DNA of 7,059 nucleotides, taken from contig CAMYAA010000041.1 of NCBI GenBank assembly GCA_947253615.1, positions 1-7,059 of the forward strand, in the 5' to 3' direction. Made by a program: the position numbers and the translations under genes. The notes beneath the pieces are model-generated. The model made no database searches. It was not told the origin of the DNA and worked only from the letters and a program-made list of their open reading frames with translations. Below, piece by piece: positions 1 through 4,682 of the stretch (its first letter is position 1; each line of letters opens with the position of its first letter). The stretch comes from an uncultured Sutterellaceae bacterium (lineage in GTDB: Bacteria; Pseudomonadota; Gammaproteobacteria; Burkholderiales; Burkholderiaceae_F).

Positions 1-51
1 AGATCTACACACTGCATATCGTCGGCAGCGTCAGATGTGTATAAGAGACAG
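1..51 (+). other. Illumina Nextera P5 adapter (artefact)
   Basis: This is not genomic DNA. It reads as the tail of the P5 flow-cell primer (AGATCTACAC, 1-10), an 8-base index ACTGCATA (11-18) which matches a standard Nextera i5 index, the read-1 primer part TCGTCGGCAGCGTC (19-32) and the 19-base Tn5 mosaic end AGATGTGTATAAGAGACAG (33-51). The first genomic base is 52. An open reading frame can be drawn from a GTG at 37, but that start and the next four codons (giving MYKRQ) are adapter. Confidence 0.98.
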
Positions 52-2154
52 TTAAAGGCCTTCGTGGCACTTTGCCCCGAATCTCTCTTAGAAAAGTGGG
101 ATATCACCCTGGGTGAAGTCCCACGAACTGAGGATATCGACGCCCAAGAAGGGCCTTTGGCGGCGTTGAAGGATTGTCAACTCTCGCTCAAGAAAACGCC
201 GTTGGGTCGTGTGGATGTCACGGTTTATTGGGCCTCGTTAATGGAGACGAAAGAGGCGCTTGGGTTGGACGAGCCCATGCTCTTTTGGATGGCTGAAAAG
301 GCAATTAAGGCAGTATTGGGTGAGTCTCTCTTTGCCAAATGCATTCGTCACGTCTTTTGGTCCAACGTCCCCTTGAAGGGTGAGAGCACGTGGGTCAGGG
401 AATTGCCGCAAGCGCTTGAAGCTCTGGGATGCAATATCGATGTGAAGAACGACGCTTGGCTCAAAGAAACTACCGACTATCAAGGCAAGGCTGCCACGGA
501 CAGCGACTTCCCGCTTCGTCGCGATATCGTCTTTGGGAGCACATCGTGTCCTTGGCTCGTCGAAGATTACGACGAGGGCGATACGGAGGCCATGGAAATG
601 ATGATGGCCGATCGTGTCACGCCGGGCTTTTTTGCGTATCGCTTTGCAGAACTTTCACCTGAGGAACAAATGAAGGCTCAAGAACGCTATCAGCGTGAGC
701 TGCGTCATTTGTTGAGTGACCTTGGTGATACCAATGTGAGTGTGGTCGGCGAAGCCACGGGCGTTAATTTTAATTATGTGGACGTGATCGCTTGGGAAAT
801 CGAACCCATGATCGAGACCGTGATGACGTGGGCGGCTAAGCAACCGTTTTCGGAATTTTATTTCCAACCCTTTAGGTCCGACGTAAAGCCCACCAATGCG
901 ATCAATACCGACGTGGTTTCCTCGGCCCCGGCACTGGATTTGCCGAGTTACACCCCGGAGACCAAAGAAAACGTGCTTAAGCGTTTGGAAGAATATGCCC
1001 AAGCTATCCACAGCGACGCCTCGTTACATTGGGTTCAGGCCGTCCCCGCAGCCGCACGAGACTTTGACTTAGAAGTGCTCTACGCTCGACTATTAATGAA
1101 CAAGGCGATGCTCAACAAAATGGGGCCAGAAAAAGAAGTCCTCTTAATGAAGGCGATTTCGCATTTGCAGTCCCTCGAAGAAGAAGGCCAGCACTCGGTG
1201 GAGTGGCTCCAGTGGATTGCGCACGGCTACTTCTGGCTTGATCGTCCACAAGACGCCATGCCTTGGGCAGAGGCTTGGCTGAAGATGGATCCTGAGGACG
1301 AGGGCGCCAAACGCTTTAAGCTCGCTCTCGAAAAAGAAATTCATCTCAAGGACAATCCCGAAACCTTACGACGTCCATTCTTGGCCATCCTATTGCTCAA
1401 AGATAACGTTTGGGATCCGGAGGCCATGATCGAACAGATGAAGACACTGTGGGGGTTGGACGCCACGCTCGAGTATCGCAACGAAGGCTTTGTCGAAATG
1501 CGTGTCAACGATGTGATCGTTGAAGTCGAACAGCAATTCGGGACCGTCAAAGAAGAGCTTGCTCAGCAATTGGCAGTGACAAACTATCGTTGGGCTGGGG
1601 CAAGTGCGGCAGCTGCTGCTCATCGGGATGCGGTCCTTATTCGTTATCGCAGTGTGCATAACGATGCGCTACAAGCGATGAGCGTAAAAGATCAGGGCAT
1701 GCTCTTTTCGAAAGTGATGTTGGCCTTAACTTATCAGCCCAATGCGATTGCTGTGATCGACCATGGGGTCCTGCGCGAACTCCGTGAAGTTCAATTGTGG
1801 GTGAAGCCCCTTCAGGATAATTACCTCCCGATCCCGTTGTGGATTTGGGTCGGTGTCTTTAAGGGCGAAACAGGCTACGGGGCCTACACCGTGGGTATGC
1901 GTGACTTTGGATATCCTGAATTCGAAGTCCCTGTCTTTGATTGTGAACCCAGTGAAGTGATGAACTGCTTCTATGATTTGGCCCTCTATGGGATTAATCA
2001 TGATGTAAAATTCGAGACCGGTTCTCGCGTGACCTTTGGTCAAAATGACTTCGTGACATTAACCCTCTCGAAAGGGGTGAATTATCATCATGAAGATACC
2101 ATTAAAGTTGAATTGGAAAATTCACACTTGTGGAAAACAAAGCGTCAAAACTAG
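52..2154 (+). CDS. 5'-truncated protein of unknown function with a DUF4261-like C-terminal domain
   Basis: The open frame runs into the contig end, so the true start is missing; 700 genomic residues remain before a TAG stop. Numbering the leucine at 52 as residue 1, the first ~340 residues are a mixed, acidic region with no motif I can name. Residues ~360-430 are helical with aromatic and alanine spacing (HGYFWLDRPQDAMPWAEAWL) resembling a TPR-like hairpin. Around 524 there is an AHRDAVLIRY segment. Residues ~600-676 (GAYTVGMRDFGYPEFEVP and following) resemble the DUF4261 family, whose members carry a similar YTxGMRxFG-PE-E core. No signal peptide or membrane helix is visible in what remains, so it is probably cytoplasmic. 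The beginning LKAFVALCPES could be near the natural N-terminus, but this cannot be told. DUF4261 has no established function, so I assign none. The gene is convergent with the asparaginase gene and shares its terminator. Confidence 0.85.
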   Translation, partial: LKAFVALCPESLLEKWDITLGEVPRTEDIDAQEGPLAALKDCQLSLKKTPLGRVDVTVYWASLMETKEALGLDEPMLFWMAEKAIKAVLGESLFAKCIRHVFWSNVPLKGESTWVRELPQALEALGCNIDVKNDAWLKETTDYQGKAATDSDFPLRRDIVFGSTSCPWLVEDYDEGDTEAMEMMMADRVTPGFFAYRFAELSPEEQMKAQERYQRELRHLLSDLGDTNVSVVGEATGVNFNYVDVIAWEIEPMIETVMTWAAKQPFSEFYFQPFRSDVKPTNAINTDVVSSAPALDLPSYTPETKENVLKRLEEYAQAIHSDASLHWVQAVPAAARDFDLEVLYARLLMNKAMLNKMGPEKEVLLMKAISHLQSLEEEGQHSVEWLQWIAHGYFWLDRPQDAMPWAEAWLKMDPEDEGAKRFKLALEKEIHLKDNPETLRRPFLAILLLKDNVWDPEAMIEQMKTLWGLDATLEYRNEGFVEMRVNDVIVEVEQQFGTVKEELAQQLAVTNYRWAGASAAAAAHRDAVLIRYRSVHNDALQAMSVKDQGMLFSKVMLALTYQPNAIAVIDHGVLRELREVQLWVKPLQDNYLPIPLWIWVGVFKGETGYGAYTVGMRDFGYPEFEVPVFDCEPSEVMNCFYDLALYGINHDVKFETGSRVTFGQNDFVTLTLSKGVNYHHEDTIKVELENSHLWKTKRQN

Positions 2155-2237
2155 CTTTAATCCGGAGAAACTCGTTACTCAGTTTTAAGGTTGGTTTTAG
2201 TTAATTAAGTCTCGTTCGGGATTGAAAAGTAAAAAAG

Positions 2238-2276
2238 AAGGCGTCGCTTGCTTAAGTCTAGCGGCGCCTTTTTTGT
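2238..2276. terminator. Bidirectional intrinsic terminator between convergent genes
   Basis: An 11-bp stem, AAGGCGTCGCT (2238-2248) with AGCGGCGCCTT (2260-2270), contains one G-U pair and closes an 11-base loop. It is followed on the plus strand by a T run to 2274 and preceded by AAAAAAG (2231-2237), which is a U tract on the minus strand. It lies 84 bases after the stop of the plus-strand gene and about 23 bases after the stop of the minus-strand asparaginase gene, so it can serve both. Confidence 0.9.
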
Positions 2277-2293
2277 TGAGGGTAACCTTCGCT

Positions 2294-3289
2294 TTAACGC
2301 GCGTTAATGAGCTGCTCGAGTCGGGCGCGGGTGACCCCCGAGGTGAGGGCAATTTGTAAGAACGTGCGGGCCTGCCAGGGGGTTAAGGGGCCAGCGCATA
2401 AAAGGCCCGTTTCTTGGCCCAAAGTATTGCCTGGGGTGACAACGCCTCGCGCTACACGGCTTGCTCGAATCCCGATGATGCCAGCGGCTTGAGCCTTGAG
2501 TAACGAGGCCTTGGCACCTTCGTGGACGGAGCCGTTGCCGGTGCCCGCGTAGACAAAGCCCGGAACTTTAGCCGCAACGAGTGCGTCGATTAATGCGCCA
2601 TCGTCATCGACGTGAGAAGTGACGACGGGCACGCGAGCCCAGACGGGCGCGTTTAAACAGCGTTCACGATGGGCGGAAAACATTCCGGTGAGGGGACTTT
2701 GCAAATCCCCATTGGGAACAAATTCCCCTGCCGCCATCAAGCCCACTTTTTGTCCGGTCGGACTCGTGAAGGCATTGACTAAGGTCGGATGGGCCTTGGT
2801 AATGCTGTGTCCTGGGAAGAGCTCGTCGTTAATTAAGACACTCACGCCCAAGGGGGCACGCTCGTGAAGAGCGACTTTAATCGCGTTATAAAGATTCATG
2901 GGCCCGTCGGCCGAGAGGGCCGAGGCCGGACGCATCGCCCCCGTCATGACGATGGGTTTTTCGGGCGCGAAAAGCAGCGTCAACATAAAGGCGGTTTCTT
3001 CGAGGGTGTCGGTGCCGTGCATGAGCACAATGCCGTTAACGTCAGGATCATGAACCGCGGCTTCCACCGATCGAATGATCTTTTTCCAAGCTTCACTTGT
3101 CATGGCACTCGAATCGATATGAACGGGCGAGTCAACGCTCACATTCACGTGACCTTGGAGAGAAGGGAGACCTGCGAGAAGACTTTCAGCCGAAAGGCCC
3201 GACAACGCATAGCCGTCGAGTTGATCGTCATGGGCGCCTTCACTAAGAATGGTTCCGCCAGTACTGATAATGCGAACGTGAGGAAGCAT
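2294..3289 (-). CDS. L-asparaginase (type I/II fold), probably cytoplasmic
   Basis: Complete 331-residue protein hydrolysing L-asparagine to L-aspartate and ammonia. The family signatures are present: TGGTI at 10-14, where T13 matches the nucleophilic Thr12 of E. coli AnsB; HGTDTLEET at 91-99, where T93 and D94 match the second catalytic threonine and its aspartate; K165 in HSITKAH matching the catalytic lysine; Y27 matching the flexible-loop tyrosine; and a DSSAM segment near 59-63 at the substrate-binding serine. The GAMRP..SADGP.NLYNA stretch (117-136) is also typical. Length is normal for the family. The protein begins MLPHVRIISTGGT, so the catalytic strand starts at once and there is no room for a signal peptide. 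This differs from periplasmic AnsB, although the sequence looks closer to AnsB than to AnsA. The ATG at 3289 has an AGGAG site about 12 bases upstream (TTAGGAGC). Glutaminase side activity is possible. It stands alone, convergent with the left gene and divergent from the right. Confidence 0.93.
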   Translation of the reverse strand: MLPHVRIISTGGTILSEGAHDDQLDGYALSGLSAESLLAGLPSLQGHVNVSVDSPVHIDSSAMTSEAWKKIIRSVEAAVHDPDVNGIVLMHGTDTLEETAFMLTLLFAPEKPIVMTGAMRPASALSADGPMNLYNAIKVALHERAPLGVSVLINDELFPGHSITKAHPTLVNAFTSPTGQKVGLMAAGEFVPNGDLQSPLTGMFSAHRERCLNAPVWARVPVVTSHVDDDGALIDALVAAKVPGFVYAGTGNGSVHEGAKASLLKAQAAGIIGIRASRVARGVVTPGNTLGQETGLLCAGPLTPWQARTFLQIALTSGVTRARLEQLINAR

Positions 3290-3300
3290 GGTGTGCTCTA

Positions 3301-3308
3301 GCTCCTAA
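3301..3308 (-). promoter_or_regulatory. Shine-Dalgarno of the asparaginase gene
   Basis: On the minus strand TTAGGAGC lies about 12 bases before the ATG at 3289. The spacing is slightly long, but this is the only good site and it agrees with the family N-terminus. Confidence 0.55.
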
Positions 3309-3380
3309 GGTGAGTGGCCAATGGGGGAGCGCCTTCGCGGTGAGAGATAGCGTCTCTTCTCGCTATAGGGCTTCACGGGT

Positions 3381-3386
3381 ATTGTA
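3381..3386 (-). promoter_or_regulatory. Possible -10 element for the asparaginase gene
   Basis: On the minus strand this reads TACAAT, five of six with the sigma-70 -10 consensus. No convincing -35 hexamer lies 16-18 bases further upstream. It is just downstream, on that strand, of the terminator-like hairpin at 3445-3467, a sensible place for a fresh promoter. It would give a leader of roughly 85 bases containing the ATAGCG/CGCTAT hairpin (3347-3366). Confidence 0.25.
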
Positions 3387-3444
3387 CGGCGTTGTGAGGG
3401 AAAGGAGGGGCGAGAAACAGCGAAGGGCTCTCCTAGAGCGCATC

Positions 3445-3467
3445 AAAACCCCCAATCCAATTGGGGG
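3445..3467 (-). terminator. Terminator-like hairpin on the minus strand upstream of asparaginase
   Basis: A perfect 8-bp stem, CCCCCAAT/ATTGGGGG with a 3-base loop (3449-3467), is followed on the minus strand by TTTT (3448-3445) and then GATG. The U run is short but the stem is strong. It lies about 155 bases upstream of the asparaginase start, with no gene on that strand before it. It would therefore end either an unannotated RNA or a leader transcript. Confidence 0.5.
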
Positions 3468-3764
3468 CGGACCTTGGAAACGAGAAACAACGGTCCAACG
3501 AGGGGCCAGCTGGCTCGCAAGACATCGGGGGGAGAAACTCAGAGCGTTGGGTGCGCTCAGGAAGGATCCGTCACGAAGACGCTAGTGCTTTGAAGGACCC
3601 CTGGGCGGACGATGGGGCACTGAGCGTTGCTTGACCGCTAGGGGCGGGTTGCCGCCCACGGAGTGGGGCTTCTTAAAGGGACAAAACTCGAAGCATTTCA
3701 CCTCGTCAAGGTGGGGTTTTTCGGGAGGCAATGCTCCGCGATTTAGGACGAGAAATAAGGTTTG

Positions 3765-3845
3765 GATAATATCGAGAATTTATCATTTTTCAGAAATAGG
3801 AAGGTTGATTCACGGTTAAGACCAAGCCTCTTAGCGTGATTTTTT
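3765..3845 (+). ncRNA. Hypothetical small RNA ending at the 3845 terminator
   Basis: A -10-like GATAAT (3765-3770) inside an A/T-rich patch lies about 40 bases before the terminator hairpin, so a transcript of roughly 70 bases starting near 3777 is possible. The -35 region (TTTAGG, 3742-3747) matches consensus poorly. I recognise no known sRNA family. The claim rests only on the terminator without a gene and the A/T-rich start. Confidence 0.2.
3810..3845 (+). terminator. Intrinsic terminator on the plus strand with no obvious gene before it
   Basis: A two-part stem, TCACG/CGTGA (3810-3814 with 3835-3839) and TAAGA/TCTTA (3817-3821 with 3829-3833), has a small internal loop and a 7-base loop CCAAGCC. 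It is followed directly by six T (3840-3845). No plausible protein gene precedes it on this strand, which suggests a short non-coding transcript. Confidence 0.6.
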
Positions 3846-3850
3846 CGGAG

Positions 3851-3880
3851 TTAACCTTCTTCGTCAAGGACTGTTACGAT
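3851..3880 (+). promoter_or_regulatory. Possible promoter of the small exported protein gene
   Basis: TTAACC (3851-3856) and TACGAT (3875-3880) each match four of six positions of the sigma-70 -35 and -10 hexamers, with an 18-base spacer. The pair lies just downstream of the 3845 terminator and about 60 bases before the ATG at 3943. It is the best candidate in the 97 bases available. Confidence 0.3.
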
Positions 3881-3927
3881 GGCTCTTCCCTGGAGGGTCA
3901 CGCCATAGCCCAAGGAATTGTTGATCC

Positions 3928-3933
3928 AAGGAG
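3928..3933 (+). promoter_or_regulatory. Shine-Dalgarno of the small exported protein gene
   Basis: AAGGAG lies 9 bases before the ATG at 3943. It is a near-perfect ribosome binding site and fixes the start. Confidence 0.85.
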
Positions 3934-3942
3934 AGTGAGTTC

Positions 3943-4401
3943 ATGAACGCTTTGTCGAAAACGTTAGGCTGGTCGTTATGTGCCATGGGGTTATTAATGC
4001 CATTGACGATGACGTCAGCGCAAGCGGCGACGGAAAATGCGACGGAATCGGCCGCCTCGGTAGCCCGAGCTGACAGTCCCGTATTAGGGCATTGGTTAGG
4101 CTATGTGGTGGAGCCCGATGGTCAGATCATCAAGGTTGAAATGACCTTGGATCACTATCATTGCTTTGCTTGGTTACCCAAGAGCACGGGAGCTAAAACC
4201 GAAGTGGGTTATTACACGGAAAAAGACGGTCGTGTGACGCTCTTAAAGAAAGATAAGTCCGTGATTGCACGCTTCAAGCTTCAGGCCAAAGATCAACGTG
4301 TGTTAGATCAAGTCGATACGCCGAAATCCAAACCCATTGATCAGACGGATTTGAAGGCCGTGACGGCCCAAGGCGAGTGCTGCAAGTTACTGAAAATGTA
4401 A
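3943..4401 (+). CDS. Small exported protein, possibly NlpE/META-like beta-barrel
   Basis: A 152-residue protein starting at ATG 3943 behind a strong AAGGAG site. Residues 1-28 form a clear Sec signal peptide: lysine at 6, hydrophobic core SLCAMGLLMPLTM, and AQA at 26-28 before the likely cut. No cysteine sits at +1, so it is not a lipoprotein. The mature part (~124 residues) has an alanine-rich linker to ~44 and then alternating strands (VLGHWLGYVVEPDGQIIKVEM, residues 47-67, and VTLLKKDKSVIARFKL, 98-113) ending in RVLDQVDTP. That order resembles the N-terminal barrel of NlpE and META-type proteins (G-W-G..E-TL..GY..DG.V.L.......LLD..G). The match is by pattern only. It lacks the CxxC motif of E. 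coli NlpE, but C146 and C147 are adjacent near the end and C74 is free. Periplasmic location is inferred. It is monocistronic, with its own terminator. Confidence 0.88.
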   Translation: MNALSKTLGWSLCAMGLLMPLTMTSAQAATENATESAASVARADSPVLGHWLGYVVEPDGQIIKVEMTLDHYHCFAWLPKSTGAKTEVGYYTEKDGRVTLLKKDKSVIARFKLQAKDQRVLDQVDTPKSKPIDQTDLKAVTAQGECCKLLKM

Positions 4402-4474
4402 TTGGGTTGGTGTCTCCTAAGAATACAAGCGAAAAAAGAGAATCGGTTGCCGGGGACACTAATGACGCTTAAAG

Positions 4475-4506
4475 CTCCAGTGAAGGTGGGTTCACTGGAG
4501 TTTTTT
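4475..4506 (+). terminator. Intrinsic terminator of the small exported protein gene
   Basis: A perfect 10-bp stem, CTCCAGTGAA (4475-4484) with TTCACTGGAG (4491-4500), has a 6-base loop GGTGGG and is followed by six T (4501-4506). It lies 73 bases after the stop codon. Between them a longer-range pair, GTGTCTCC (4410-4417) with GGGGACAC (4452-4459), could form with a 34-base loop. Confidence 0.93.
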
Positions 4507-4509
4507 ATT

Positions 4510-4559
4510 GGGCTCGAGCCCGTTATGGCGTCCCTGCGCCTTGAGCGCGGATAAACGCC
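4510..4559. repeat. Palindrome and nested hairpin between the convergent genes
   Basis: A 12-base perfect palindrome, GGGCTCGAGCCC (4510-4521), is followed by a nested stem, GGCGT/ACGCC (4527-4531 with 4555-4559), enclosing GCGC/GCGC (4536-4539 with 4545-4548). There is no U tract on either side. It could be a spacer structure or a copy of a genome-dispersed repeat; nothing here decides. Confidence 0.4.
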
Positions 4560-4566
4560 TATCCCC

Positions 4567-4612
4567 CAATAACAAACGTGGATCCGCGTCTTTGAATTGA
4601 CGGGGATCCACG
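4567..4612 (-). terminator. Intrinsic terminator of the S/N-oxide reductase gene
   Basis: A 14-bp stem with one mismatch, CGTGGATCCGCGTC (4577-4590) with GACGGGGATCCACG (4599-4612), has an 8-base loop. On the minus strand it runs into TTTGTTATTG (4576-4567), an acceptable U-rich tail. It lies about 70 bases after the TAA of the reductase gene. Confidence 0.75.
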
Positions 4613-4631
4613 AATGCTTGTTTGGCTCTTA

Positions 4632-4675
4632 ACCCCACAGGGGAAGGACTAAACGATCAATCCTCCCCTGGGGTA
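4632..4675. repeat. Imperfect inverted repeat just after the reductase stop
   Basis: ACCCCACAGGGGAAGGA on the left pairs with TCCTCCCCTGGGGT on the right apart from two single-base bulges, around a loop of about a dozen bases. No U tract follows on either strand, so it is not a standard intrinsic terminator. It may protect the 3' end of the message or act with the hairpin at 4577-4612. Confidence 0.45.
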
Positions 4676-4682
4676 CACATCC

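Larger units (their letters stand above)
3290..3942. other. Long divergent intergenic region, structured, no convincing protein gene
   Basis: These 653 bases separate divergently read genes and must hold both promoters. Frames of 91 codons (3310-3585) and 62 codons (3631-3819, TTG start) exist on the plus strand. Both are low in complexity (very arginine-rich, or mixed) and have no clear ribosome binding site, so I do not call them genes. Short hairpins are dense: ATAGCG/CGCTAT (3347-3366), GCTCT/AGAGC (3427-3439), CCCCCAAT/ATTGGGGG (3449-3467), GAGCG/CGCTC (3542-3558), GGGCGG/CCGCCC (3642-3657), CACCT/AGGTG then GGGTTTTT (3699-3721), and the terminator at 3810-3845. I looked for the conserved cores of RNase P RNA, tmRNA, SRP RNA, tRNA and common riboswitches and found none. 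Confidence 0.6.

Noticed and set aside
655..1011. 118-codon minus-strand open frame inside the left gene
   Set aside because: Shadow of the long plus-strand frame, with no ribosome binding site or motif.
2864..3301. 145-codon plus-strand open frame antisense to the asparaginase gene
   Set aside because: The asparaginase frame is well supported by catalytic motifs; this is its shadow.
3310..3585. 91-codon plus-strand open frame in the intergenic region
   Set aside because: Very arginine-rich, no clear ribosome binding site, no recognisable motif, and it runs through several stable hairpins.
3699..3721. Third terminator in the intergenic region (CACCT/AGGTG then GGGTTTTT)
   Set aside because: The stem is only 5 bp and three G separate it from the T run, so it is noted only as part of the region.
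3631..3819. 62-codon plus-strand open frame with a TTG start
   Set aside because: No ribosome binding site, no family resemblance, and it ends inside the terminator hairpin.
3300..3850. RNase P RNA, tmRNA, 6S RNA or SRP RNA in the intergenic region
   Set aside because: The conserved cores I would expect are missing on both strands. A loose likeness of the minus strand near 3510-3530 to a 6S RNA segment is not backed by a closing stem at the right distance.
4632..4675. Intrinsic terminator for the reductase gene
   Set aside because: The stem is good but no U tract follows on the minus strand; the hairpin at 4577-4612 with its U-rich tail is the better candidate.
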